A stretch of DNA of 64,000 bases from positions 11,305,724-11,369,723 of the forward strand of contig CM021317.1 in NCBI GenBank assembly GCA_010645155.1, given 5' to 3'. The first letter of the stretch is position 1; every line of letters begins with the position of its first letter. A program made the translations under genes and the position numbers. Positions 12,201 through 21,862 of the stretch are shown in pieces. The notes below the pieces were generated by a model. The model was not told where the DNA came from, did not search any database, and saw only the letters and a program-made list of their open reading frames with translations. The DNA is from Tigriopus japonicus. Its lineage: Eukaryota > Arthropoda > Copepoda > Harpacticoida > Harpacticidae.

Positions 12201-15200
12201 TGACGGCCTTGATTTGGACAAGAAAGAGCATTCCACCGTCGACAGTTATTCCGAGCTGAGCCCATTTGTTCCAACTTCACCAGGGGAGCTGTTCTTGGCC
12301 TTTGTATTCGCCTTCCCATCCATTTTGTTCCTCGCTTACGTCATGGTTGTCTTTTATCGTTGCGTTTGCTCGCGAAATTATGCCGAATGGAGAAGCTCAT
12401 GGGAAGGGGGTCAATCTGCCAAACAAAACCACGATATCTACACACAGGTATGATGAAATTTGTCGATCTCTAGTATGAGAGATTTATGTATTGATTGCCA
12501 TTCTAGGTTGTTCAAGAGTCGGTCCCAATCGTGCTCGAAGGTCATAAATACGATGTAGAAGGGTTGGTCACGGATGAAGTGGGCAATCTCATGGTCAGCT
12601 TATGCTTGGAGGGCACAATCCGAACCTGGGATTCATATACAGGAGAAAAATTGGCCGAAATTGATCGACACGGGTGAGCATTGAAATCAAATTTATTCTC
12701 TGAACTTTGACAAAAACGAACAAATCATGGGGTTGATTACTATAAGTCCAAGCGGGTTCGTATCCAGTCGCTGTATTGGCTGACTCGTATGAACCTATTT
12801 GTCACGCCCACCGAAGCGGGCCCAGTCAAGGGTGTGTCTTCTAGGCAAGAGGAGGCTTTGGTTAGAATTCCCACGATACTGTGACGAGGACCGATGTTGC
12901 ACACTAATGGCGTGCCCTTGTCCAAATAGCATTCGATGGGATTCTGTTTGGTGCCAGCGCAGATCCAAGATCGATCCTTGTCGTTCGTGCCCAAGCATGG
13001 ATCCTGAATTATGGGCACGGCAGATCCTTTCAGTCGACCCTCCAATCGAATTTGATCTTCCTCAATGACACTCCACGAAGAGATTTCGCAGAGTGAATCG
13101 CCGTTCGTTCGCAGATCATGATGAGGAAGACAAGCGGCGCTAACATGATCGTTGAAACTGATCATGCCGTAGCCAGGAATGTGCTTCACTTTCACCAATG
13201 CAATGTCATTGTCGCCTGAAACGTCATCATACTTGTCGTGAATGTAAATGGATTGTATTTGAAATATCTTCTCGTGGAGATCATCATCCCGTCCGAGGTT
13301 GTTTTGTCCCACAACGATTCGATATTTCATCATGGGCTGATTGGTCAAGCATGAAGCAGCTGTTAGAACGTACTTCTTGCTCAGAATCACGCCCGAACAG
13401 AGATGCTGTAGGTCGTCTTCTCGCTCCATCACGGCGATCTGAGCATGCCAAGGGAAAGATCCATATGGAACAGAGACATTACTGTCTTTGGAATAGTACG
13501 AATACTGCGGAAGGATGGGTCGTGTTCCACAAGAGTCGTAATGGCGAATCGGTGTTGGTCGTTGAGGCTTCACCAACGGTGGGAAATTCGCATTCAAGGG
13601 AAATTGCGCTCGTCGAGAGGAAATCGACGAGTACACTGGAGCAGGGGGATGATGTTGTCGGTAGGGCTCATAGGGAAGCACTGAGGTTTGATACCCACTT
13701 TGAGATTGTGGGGGAGGAGGAGGACCTCGGAGTAAAGGGTTGTGCAATTTCTGGATCAAATCCGGACCCACTGGTGCCGTTCGCAAAGGAGGGACCACTG
13801 GCGGAATTGAAGGAAGGGTCTTGAAATCCAAACACTCTAGTTTGATGCTCTCGTCCACTTGTCGACGGAGAGACTTGTCTTTGGTGCCGAACTCCCAAGG
13901 GGTTCGCAAATTGTACGGACACGACAGCTTGCCAAAATTCAAGAGCCCGGCGCTGTTCCCGCCGATTTTAGGACCAATACCCCAAACATTGTTCTTGTGA
14001 AAATACAAGAAATCCAGTCCACTCGAGTGCTGAAATACGGGCTTGTCGTTGTAATAGCCCCAGAGGAAGTAATCGCCCATTTTGTCTCGCTGATGTTCCT
14101 TAGCTGCTCCTTCAGTTGATAGCTTGAGTCTCATACAAGGACACGCGGGTTGGACTTCATTAGGAAAGCAACGATCATTAGGATTTCCATTGAATCCAGC
14201 TCGACAAACGCAGGAGGAAACATCGCCTTGAGTAAGACATTGAGCGCGGAATCCGCATTTGAGAACTGAACATGGGTCTTTGGGACATGTAACACTCAAA
14301 GACGGATCATATACCCATCCACCCAATTCGCTATCCCCATATTGCCAAACTGTGTTGATCAAGTATGGACAAATTGGGAAATCTTTAGAGTTTTGGATGC
14401 CTCCGTAAAGGAGGCCAACCTCCGAGTTGATGAGCCAATTTCCGCCGCTGTAAGGATGGTAATAAAGAAATTGGCTCCGCTCTTTGTGTTTGTACACGGG
14501 TCTTCCAGATTTCACATCGTGAAGCTCGTACAAACCCAATTGTGTACTGTGCTTGGCTATCGTCGGCTCATTAGTACTGTTGATGAGGATTTCTTTGCAA
14601 GTACACGTGGTGTCAAAGATTCTCTCTGGGGTAGTCGAAACCGTAGTGGTGGAAATGGTAGTAAACAATCGAGTCCCTATGGAAGTGTTAGAGTTAATAG
14701 AATATGGCTCTGAAGTGACCACTGTGGGCTCTGTAGTTGTTTCTTCACTATCAATGTCGGCGTTAAGATCGATCCTGGCGGGGTCAAGTGTTGTCTCCTC
14801 AATAAACTCTTCATTCTCATTGTCGTAATCATCATTTTCAACATCATAATCTTCCAATACCGAAGAAGTGGTGGAAGAGGATGGCGACAAAGGGGTTGAT
14901 TCTGTGATTCCGAGTGTTTTGGAAGCAATCGTCGTCGATGATTCACTCGCGGCCGGTGAAGTCAATTCGTCACTGGGACTGAACTCTCCCAAGTCTGGAG
15001 TTGTGCTTGTAGGGGTTGTTGTGGTAATGGACATAGTCTCATTCAAGGGTAAAGCACTTGATGGTGGAGCTGGTGTATTGTTATCCAATAATCCAAAGGT
15101 CTCGATGATCTGAGGGGATGGTCCCACAATTTGCTGGATTTCTGGAGCAGACGGCAAACCCAAGGCCAACTCGTCATTGCATTCCAACGTGAGACTCTCG

Positions 15201-18200
15201 TCGACTTGCAACTGTCCCGCCACGGAATGTCGCCAAAATGACGTGAGATTGTAAGGACAGCTGTTCCGATCAAAGTTGACGATCCCCACCCGGGATCCTC
15301 CAAATTGAGCTCCAATCACCCAAGCATTGCCCTCGGCGAAAAATAAGAAATCTAGTCCACTTTTGTGCTGATATGCCGGAAAGCCATTAAAGTATTCGTA
15401 TAGGAAATAGCTCCCCATTTTGTCGGCTTGAGCCAATGCCGATGCGCCGAGACTGGACAGAACCAGCTCCTTGCACTTGCATTTGTCATTGAAGATTTGT
15501 GGGAAACACCGGCTGTATGGATTCCCATCGTAGCCCTCATCACAATTGCACACCCCTTGTCCGAGTCCATCGCCTCCTTGCTCGCTCTCGACAACTTGAC
15601 AAGTAGCGTGAAAACCACACTTAATGACACTACAAGGATCGGATGGACATACCAATCGAGCGGAGTAATCGTAAACCCACTGCCAGCCCGGTTGTTCGAT
15701 ATCTGCGTACTCCCAAGTGGTTCGAAATTGGTAAGGGCATTTGGAGATGTCGCCTTGGTTTTGCAATCCAGCCTCGCGAAGACCGATGTCGTCGGAAATG
15801 AGCCAGTTTCCGTCTTTGAAGTAGAGGTACTCGACCCCGGCGAAATGCTGATAGACGGGGAACCCGCCAAAGGAGCTGTAGAGAAAGTATTCGCCATAGC
15901 TGTTGTGATGTTTGGCGAGTGCCACCGAGTTTTGTGTGGAGAAGATCAATCGCTGGCAATTGCAATCTCCATCAGCTTCGATGGGAAAGCATCGCACATA
16001 GGGATCACCGTAGTATCCGTCATTGCAAACGCATGAAGTAGTGTTGCCCTCTTGTTGACACTGAGCTTGTTGTCCGCAATTGGCCACGGAACAGGGATCC
16101 TCGAGACAAACCACTTGGAGACTCACATCGTACACTAAGGCGTTCAAATCACCATCTGCAAATCGCCATAAGGATTTCATACGATAGGGACATTCGTGGT
16201 TCCCTTGGTTCTCCAACCGTACCACATCAGTGTTGAGTTTCTCACTGACGGCCCAAAATCCTTGCGAGTGGGTGTTGTACACGAGGTAGAAATTCCCCGA
16301 GTAATGTTGATAGCTGGGCCTGCCATTGAAAGATTCCTCCTGTTTAAGATAGCGACCCAACAAGAGCTTGTGTTTGGTCAAGACCGTGTCTTTGGTGGAC
16401 ACGATTTCCACAGCTTCACAATTGCAGCTCGTGTCCGTCTTTGGTACTAAATCACTAGCACTGATGTTGTTATTGTTATTACTATTGTTGATACTAATAT
16501 CAATGTCCGCTTGGGCTTGGCTGGTGGGTGGAGAAATTGAACTCACTTCGAGTGTCCATGATACGGGAATGCTTAGAGCACAAACACCGAATAGAATTAC
16601 CCGGATATCCATTGTGCCTCTTGGAGAAGATCACTTTTCACTCGTGACTCGCTTGCTCATGCTACACGGAATATTCTTAGGAGAAAAAGAGAGAAAGAAA
16701 GTGAGAGAACTTTGCTGGATCTCTACCTCGTTGCAACTGAGAACTGAAATCGCTAAGCTCAACCGGGTTAGATCGTCTTTTACAGCGAACGGTGTCACTC
16801 CGGTCTTGTTCGTATTCGGCTTCCATCGTCTTCTTCGTCGGTACTTAGTGCGAAGCCTGGCTTGACAGCTAACAGACAGAAAGAGAAAGAAAGAAAGAGC
16901 AGAGCAAGAGGACTCCTGGAGGAGTAGGAGGGGGCCTCTTTCTTACCTCGGCCACTTCAAGCCCCACTTTTAAACTCCCACTTGGAGCGATACGAGCACC
17001 ATCACTACCATCGCAACCACTGAGAGGACGAACCATCTTCCTCTGGTTTTTCCTTTTTTTCTTCCCATCCACCACCACTTTCATGATCCTAGATGTTGAA
17101 CTTTGAGAAGAAGAGACATGGTGCTCGGAGAACCTGGAGAAACCAGTCAAATTGGTTGGGATAAAAATAGGCAATTGGAACGGTGACTGGTGACTCATCA
17201 ATTTTGGGTATTTAAATCTAGTTTGATCGATTTCCATTACTGTCCTTTCGCACGACTCCGGAGTCTTATTCACGATTTCTTATTAGTGTCGGGCAAACGT
17301 TTTTGTTCAGACCAATAACAATCAAGCCAACTGCAAAAAATGAACAATTTCTTAGGAGACTCAAATATTTCTTTTTTTTTCTCTTGAGAGGGCATTTTTG
17401 CGTGTGCGACAATTGAAAAATTGCGACATCGTTCCTTTTGTGCATCGGCTTTTTGTTATTGATGTTGTGATGATGATAATGATTGTCGGATTTCATAGGT
17501 CAAAGAATTGCCATCATGACGATTCACGGGATAATTGACGAAGAAAAAATATCCTTGAAACTTTTTTCGCCAACAATTGCGTTCGATGAATGTACTATCT
17601 GCTGTGTTTTGTACGCCAAAACGGTATTAATAAAAAAGGACATCATTTTCACAGGTTCTTTCACCATCGAGGCCAGTCTAATATCGATTGTCAGCACCAC
17701 CATCCCCATCATCATCCTCATCATCAGCAACAACAACAACAACAACAACAACATGTTGAGACACTCGAGACTCAAGGCCCCGCCTCTGCTTGCCACCCAC
17801 GCCCTTCAAAGTCCGAGGGCGTGGCCTACGATGCCAACTCTGCTCCTCCATCTCCGCCTCTCTTTAAAATCAACACTAATTTCTCGTCCATCCAGAAGAA
17901 CAAGTCCTTCTCGACGTCTTCTGATCCGGAACCAGTAGCCTCCCAGAAACCCTTTAATTTTGGGAGTTTCGTTTCGGACACGAATTTCGTGGGTGGTAGT
18001 TTAAGTGCCCCCAATTCTCAGCTTCAAGGGCGAAGCTCATCGAATAGTTCAAATGACTCCAATGAAGTACTCTCGAGCGTGTGGTGCATGGATTGCAGTG
18101 ATCAGCTCATTTTAGTGGGATGCGCTCATGGACGCATTGAGGCGTGGGATGCCCGATCCGGGGCTTTCAAGGTAATTCGAGAATCCAGGACCACTTGGTT

Positions 18201-19983
18201 CCTACTGATGTCATTCTTGATTGATTGACGCTCATGCATGAGAATACTGTTGTCGAGTTTAGAGCACTATAGTCGAGTTATTGTTTATTCCGTTTTTCAG
18301 TGTGCGTATGATGATGGCACTGGGATTGGCGTGACCCACATCAAGATGATAGGCCTTAAAGTAGTTTTGGCTCGACTAGCCGGCTACATTGAGTTCTTGG
18401 AGTTGGCGAGTATGCAAAATCTCGAAAAAGTTCCCAGGATTTTGAAACGGAACCTCTCCGACACGCCAGCCAGAAGATGTACGATGATGGTTTTTATTTC
18501 GCTTTGAGCTGAGATGATTTGCACTTTCATGAGGCCTCAGCTTAATAACCATTTAGTTTCCTTTCACTAGTTGGAAAGAAACCTTTTCGTTTATCTTGGT
18601 TCGCATGATATCAAAAACGGTGTCATCATCTGTTTTTATAATATTATCATTGCAGACCACGTTCGCTCGCACAGTGGGATATCCTTGGACAATGGTTCCG
18701 ATCCCACGATGGGCGAAGAAGACATTTATCTGGCTTGGCTTCAAGCCATTCGAGCCCATCAGCAACCCGTATCTTGTCTCGAATATGGTGGGGGTCGCGT
18801 TTTGACCGGCTCCATGGATCACACGATCCGGATTTTCCGTTTGGAAGACCATTTCAATATCTACACCCTCCACGGACACTGTGGGCCCATTTCCACGGCC
18901 TTTGTGGATGGGACCGTGGCCAACTGTGCGGGCTCTGGGTCCCAAGATGGCATGATCTGCGTCTGGGATTTGCTAACTGGGGCTTGTATGTACTCGATTC
19001 TTGCTCATGACGGCGAAGTGCTGTGCTTGACGTACTCGCCCAGTTACGTGATATCTATGGGAGCCGATTCCAAGCTCTGTGTTTGGGAGCGATTCCAGGG
19101 CCATCTCATCAATACCATACTTTTGGTAAGAATCTTTTCAATTCACCGTGCCTTAAGAAAATGGTACTAAAAAGGCACGTAGTCATCAGGAAGAAGCATT
19201 TGGTTCGCATTATGCCATGGGGATATTATTTGTGTCCTTTATGCAATGCTAGTAGGTAAGCTTTTTCCACGTAATTTTTTTCCAACAAGAAACTATGAAG
19301 TTTCTTTTAATTTGAGCCCAAATGAGAGCCTTACCTACCATGCATGAAATATCGTTTTCGCGGTAAAGTTAATTGTCACACATTGATTGAATTTTGTTCA
19401 ATGAAACGCTTTGTTCCAAACTCATTAAATTTTGCACATCGTAAAGGAGTAGGAAATACCTTGGAGGAATGGCTTTTATCTGCGAAAAGCTGATTGCCAC
19501 AGTGCGAAACGCTCTTTTCGTAGGTTCAATTCAATTTCTCTCAATTCTCAAACGCCCTTGTTTACATGGAAACGAAACTCTTGTTCCTTGATTGCCGTGT
19601 CTACTTAAGTGGTGGGAGGGAGGGAGGGAGGGAATTATCAATCTCATCCCCGCTGAACCGTGTTCTGAACAATAGCATGCATGCCGGGAGAAAGTGTTTC
19701 TGACTCTTCTACTAATGAAAGTAATTGAATTTTCCAGGATGGCGGGAGCTTCAGTCGCGATATCATAATGCTGACTCACAATCTCATGGTGACGAGTCGA
19801 AAATGTGATCTCGTGGTTTGGGATGCCCGTTTGCCGGATCCAGTGAAAATTGTGCGTTTGGGTGAAAAGTTCGGGATTCATTCGGTGAAAATGATGAAGC
19901 ATCTCGGAGACACCATCGCCTGTAACTTTGGTAATCAACTCCGCTTGATTCATTTTCCACTTTTGTCCGACAAGAAGGATTAA
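9246..19983 (+). CDS. SCAP: SCAP: SREBP cleavage-activating protein (nine exons)
   Basis: Exons 9246-9299, 9992-10371, 10433-10765, 10833-12447, 12507-12673, 17655-18171, 18301-18478, 18656-19125 and 19738-19983 join in phase at GT..AG junctions to 1320 codons including the stop (1319 residues; human SCAP is about 1279). SCAP is an ER membrane protein that senses sterols, binds SREBP and escorts it to the Golgi in COPII vesicles. Seen: the first membrane segment at about residues 34-60; a lumenal loop containing a conserved GLTPY; a sterol-sensing domain at about 296-457 (YVYFS, PYLVAFISLENIMVLT, VAQGLS, SDFFLQTFFFTTVLSMD); two further membrane segments; then WD40 repeats from about 795 to the end (RTWDS, EAWDA, CVWDL, CVWER, VVWDA). 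The COPII motif MELADL of vertebrates aligns with LELRDV. A His/Gln-rich tract opens exon 6. Start choice: the only upstream ATG exon that splices in phase. Intron 5 carries an antisense gene. Confidence 0.95.
9632..9952. mobile_element. hAT-type MITE in SCAP intron 1
   Basis: The ends are TAGTGATGGACCGAAAG and its near reverse complement CTTTCGGTCCACCACTA. The flanking 8-mers are GAAAAAAC and GAAAAAAA, an 8-bp duplication with one mismatch in a low-complexity context. The interior is rich in TTTCGG/CCGAAA words next to both ends. TAGTG-type ends with 8-bp duplications are typical of non-autonomous hAT elements. There is no coding capacity. Confidence 0.75.
12692..12697 (-). terminator. Poly(A) signal of the nested protease-homologue gene
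   Basis: AATAAA on the minus strand, 43-48 bases past the stop codon at 12740. Cleavage some 10-30 bases further would end the transcript at or just across the splice donor of SCAP exon 5 (12674). Confidence 0.6.
12740..16612 (-). CDS. Secreted multidomain serine protease homologue (catalytically dead)
   Basis: One exon encodes 1290 residues, entirely inside SCAP intron 5 on the opposite strand. A signal peptide (about 1-20) is followed by five copies of an unrecognised ~100-residue Cys-containing module (about 63-169, 217-322, 378-478, 670-776, 824-927; hallmarks G-x-Y-x-L, YxHxSG, W-x-I, a CPY box). Three EGF-like domains follow modules 1, 2 and 4 (about 170-210, 323-371, 777-817; DPCS..CG..A.C..G..CxCxxGxxGxPxxRCFP). 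A Ser/Thr/acidic linker (about 480-668) and a Pro-rich linker (about 930-1025) separate the parts. The C-terminus (about 1028-1287) is a trypsin-fold domain: the His box reads TAASC instead of TAAHC, the Asp box DNDIAL is kept, and the Ser box reads DKGTPL instead of DSGGPL. It should therefore not cleave peptides. Arthropod protease homologues of this sort act as cofactors or adhesion proteins; the actual role here is unknown. The start ATG precedes a clean signal peptide. Confidence 0.88.
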   Translation of the reverse strand: MDIRVILFGVCALSIPVSWTLEVSSISPPTSQAQADIDISINNSNNNNNISASDLVPKTDTSCNCEAVEIVSTKDTVLTKHKLLLGRYLKQEESFNGRPSYQHYSGNFYLVYNTHSQGFWAVSEKLNTDVVRLENQGNHECPYRMKSLWRFADGDLNALVYDVSLQVVCLEDPCSVANCGQQAQCQQEGNTTSCVCNDGYYGDPYVRCFPIEADGDCNCQRLIFSTQNSVALAKHHNSYGEYFLYSSFGGFPVYQHFAGVEYLYFKDGNWLISDDIGLREAGLQNQGDISKCPYQFRTTWEYADIEQPGWQWVYDYSARLVCPSDPCSVIKCGFHATCQVVESEQGGDGLGQGVCNCDEGYDGNPYSRCFPQIFNDKCKCKELVLSSLGASALAQADKMGSYFLYEYFNGFPAYQHKSGLDFLFFAEGNAWVIGAQFGGSRVGIVNFDRNSCPYNLTSFWRHSVAGQLQVDESLTLECNDELALGLPSAPEIQQIVGPSPQIIETFGLLDNNTPAPPSSALPLNETMSITTTTPTSTTPDLGEFSPSDELTSPAASESSTTIASKTLGITESTPLSPSSSTTSSVLEDYDVENDDYDNENEEFIEETTLDPARIDLNADIDSEETTTEPTVVTSEPYSINSNTSIGTRLFTTISTTTVSTTPERIFDTTCTCKEILINSTNEPTIAKHSTQLGLYELHDVKSGRPVYKHKERSQFLYYHPYSGGNWLINSEVGLLYGGIQNSKDFPICPYLINTVWQYGDSELGGWVYDPSLSVTCPKDPCSVLKCGFRAQCLTQGDVSSCVCRAGFNGNPNDRCFPNEVQPACPCMRLKLSTEGAAKEHQRDKMGDYFLWGYYNDKPVFQHSSGLDFLYFHKNNVWGIGPKIGGNSAGLLNFGKLSCPYNLRTPWEFGTKDKSLRRQVDESIKLECLDFKTLPSIPPVVPPLRTAPVGPDLIQKLHNPLLRGPPPPPQSQSGYQTSVLPYEPYRQHHPPAPVYSSISSRRAQFPLNANFPPLVKPQRPTPIRHYDSCGTRPILPQYSYYSKDSNVSVPYGSFPWHAQIAVMEREDDLQHLCSGVILSKKYVLTAASCLTNQPMMKYRIVVGQNNLGRDDDLHEKIFQIQSIYIHDKYDDVSGDNDIALVKVKHIPGYGMISFNDHVSAACLPHHDLRTNGDSLCEISSWSVIEEDQIRLEGRLKGSAVPIIQDPCLGTNDKDRSWICAGTKQNPIECYLDKGTPLVCNIGPRHSIVGILTKASSCLEDTPLTGPASVGVTNRFIRVSQYSDWIRTRLDL
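16613..17654. other. Rest of SCAP intron 5; promoter region of the nested gene
   Basis: No further exon is seen between the ATG of the nested minus-strand gene and SCAP exon 6. The 5' UTR and promoter of the nested gene must lie here or further into the intron. I see no unambiguous TATA box. A GA-rich tract lies at about 16877-16902. Confidence 0.5.
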
Positions 19984-20184
19984 GTGATTTAATCTCAAAA
20001 GTCAACAGATGCCCAAATCGGCGTACGAGAAAACCAGTACCTTACACATTTTAAAATTGATGATGATTAGTTACTCAATAACGGACAGACCGACAGATCT
20101 CAGGAAAGGTTTACCTGAAAAGTGTGAATCGCTCAAACGCTAGCAATGCTACTATGTTCTCCTAGTTACCAGAAACCATTTCCG

Positions 20185-20190
20185 TTTATT
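20185..20190 (-). terminator. Candidate poly(A) signal of the methyltransferase-like gene
   Basis: AATAAA on the minus strand, about 173 bases downstream of the stop at 20363. Not backed by transcript data. Confidence 0.4.
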
Positions 20191-20256
20191 CTTGAACTCC
20201 AAATTTAACGTGTTAAAAATCGCTCTATTTTCCAAACTTCAGATCCTCGTGTTAAA

Positions 20257-20262
20257 AATAAA
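20257..20262 (+). terminator. Candidate poly(A) signal of SCAP
   Basis: AATAAA about 274 bases downstream of the SCAP stop codon, in a run of A residues. Confidence 0.5.
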
Positions 20263-20362
20263 ATAGTCGTGTTTCGTTTCGGATGTATTTCAGTGCTTGT
20301 TTTCGTCACAGGGGCAGCCTTCAATTTAGAAATAGGATCTTGACTATTAAGCCACAAAGTGG

Positions 20363-21862
20363 TTACATTTTCAAAACTTGCACGTCAGCGCCTTTGAAGG
20401 TTTTATCATGATGAGTGGCGATAGCTTTGGCCTTCTCCTTCAGGCTCTGCAACTTCTCCGCATCCTCGTCAATGGCCACGGCAAATCGACCCATCTTTTG
20501 GGCAGCCAGACTCAGTTCCCGCCCCCGACAACACAAATCCAACACGCAATCGCCCTCCACCGTCAAAGCATGGATGATGGTGTTCTCGAGATGCTCGACG
20601 CTTTGGGTCAAGAAACAGGTGGTCATATCTTTGCGGACCATGGGAAAAGGCACTTGACTTTGGGCCTCCAAACACCCCGGGAAGAAATAAGCCAGCAAGA
20701 AGTAGGAACAAGTCTCGCGGAGCTTGCCATTGGTGGCTTGATCCAGGTTTTGATCTTGGCGGTCGATCACCAGACATTGGACGTGTTGGGTGTGCCGTTG
20801 GAGAGCGTCTAGGTAGATGGGCAACGTGATGGGCGCACAGCCCACCAAGACCAGGAAACAAGGTAAACCGGCTTCTTGATTGGTGGTCCGAATGCATTGA
20901 ATCATATTGGACATATCACCCCGCCCCCATTCGGCCGGGGTGTGGACCATGGACAGATGAGCGCCCCGAAATTCCGGCATCAACGCCACGAGCGAGGCGT
21001 GCTTCAACGTGATGGACACGCCTTGAATGAGCGTGACGTGGCAACGTCGGGTTTGACCGTTTTCGTCTTCGAACACCGCCCCCGGCAAATTGGTCCGTAG
21101 AGGTCGGGCTTTGACCCGCGATTGGGCCACCACCACGGCCTTGGGGGCTTTGAACTGGCCCAGCGTGACCTTAGCACTCCGTTGATTCAAACTTTTGCGT
21201 TTCAAGGCGATCATAGCGGGTGTGGGATTTTCCAAGCCCAAATCGTAGTCGTCGTTTTCGGGCTCATTTTCGGCCAGAACCTCAAGCTGATCGGACTTTG
21301 GTTCGGGAACCAATGGACCAGCCGGTGTGGGTGTGGCCAGGGCGGATCGGAGAGCCTCGGGCGCCAGCGATCGACGACTGCGGGCAGTCATTTGAGGTCG
21401 ATCGTTCACGATCGATCGACGAGAGGATCGCGATCGTTTCGAGGCCGGTTCGGGGGCTTCTACTTCGGGCTCGAAGGCCACGGTCGGGCCGGCCGGCTCC
21501 GGGGGCCGTTTGCGAGGATTGGGCGTGGCCGGTGGAGATCCGAGCTGTCCGTGGGCGTGTTTGAGCATGAGTTTGGCCAGTCGTCGCATGTCCGTGACGC
21601 CCATGCCGTTGCCATCGCGAATGAGATCGTATCCGAGTCGGACTTGGATTTCGGCCATACTTTGGCCGGTCAGGGTTTGGAGGCGGTGCTTGAGCAGACT
21701 CTTGGCTATCGTGGACACGCTCTCTTTCTTCTTAAATCGAAATTCTTCCTCTTGTTCTTGTTGCTCTTTCTCGCGGTCGTTGGACGAAGCCTGGAAGTGG
21801 CGAAACACGAGTTCCAGATCTCGTCCCACCAGGGCCTTCTCATCCGTTAACACGGTCACCAT
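20363..21862 (-). CDS. Protein with degenerate N4/N6 DNA-methyltransferase-like C-terminus
   Basis: A single exon of 499 residues. The first in-frame ATG is at 21862 (MVTVLTDEKALVG, with A at -3 and G at +4); the open frame extends further 5' but without an ATG. Residues about 1-110 are charged and helical, with a KEQQEQEEE stretch. Residues about 110-240 are a low-complexity, Pro/Arg/Ser-rich linker with basic clusters that could act as nuclear signals. The C-terminal ~230 residues resemble beta-class N4/N6 DNA methylases: EHLENTIIHALTVEGDCVLD, then LCCRGREL..AAQKMGRFAVAID, matching the order 'D-x-F-x-GSGT..A..GR..xGxD'. The GSGT of the AdoMet loop is replaced by RGRE, and no DPPY/DPPW catalytic box is seen upstream (VIDRQD lies about where it should be). 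A non-catalytic or strongly diverged methylase-like protein is the best reading; the fold call is moderate. Confidence 0.7.
   Translation of the reverse strand: MVTVLTDEKALVGRDLELVFRHFQASSNDREKEQQEQEEEFRFKKKESVSTIAKSLLKHRLQTLTGQSMAEIQVRLGYDLIRDGNGMGVTDMRRLAKLMLKHAHGQLGSPPATPNPRKRPPEPAGPTVAFEPEVEAPEPASKRSRSSRRSIVNDRPQMTARSRRSLAPEALRSALATPTPAGPLVPEPKSDQLEVLAENEPENDDYDLGLENPTPAMIALKRKSLNQRSAKVTLGQFKAPKAVVVAQSRVKARPLRTNLPGAVFEDENGQTRRCHVTLIQGVSITLKHASLVALMPEFRGAHLSMVHTPAEWGRGDMSNMIQCIRTTNQEAGLPCFLVLVGCAPITLPIYLDALQRHTQHVQCLVIDRQDQNLDQATNGKLRETCSYFLLAYFFPGCLEAQSQVPFPMVRKDMTTCFLTQSVEHLENTIIHALTVEGDCVLDLCCRGRELSLAAQKMGRFAVAIDEDAEKLQSLKEKAKAIATHHDKTFKGADVQVLKM

Larger units (their letters stand above)
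19984..20362. other. Convergent 3' region between SCAP and the methyltransferase-like gene
   Basis: The two stop codons are 379 bases apart. The SCAP signal (AATAAA at 20257-20262, +) lies beyond the minus-strand AATAAA at 20185-20190, so the two 3' UTRs should overlap by some tens of bases. Confidence 0.5.

Noticed and set aside
13198..13824. Long plus-strand open frame opposite the nested protease homologue
   Set aside because: It is a shadow of the minus-strand coding region, without domain or start evidence.
15428..16036. 202-codon plus-strand open frame
   Set aside because: Antisense shadow of the EGF/module repeats in the nested gene.
21122..21850. 242-codon plus-strand frame opposite the methyltransferase-like gene
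   Set aside because: Composition-driven shadow of the coding strand; the minus-strand protein has recognisable motifs and a good start context.
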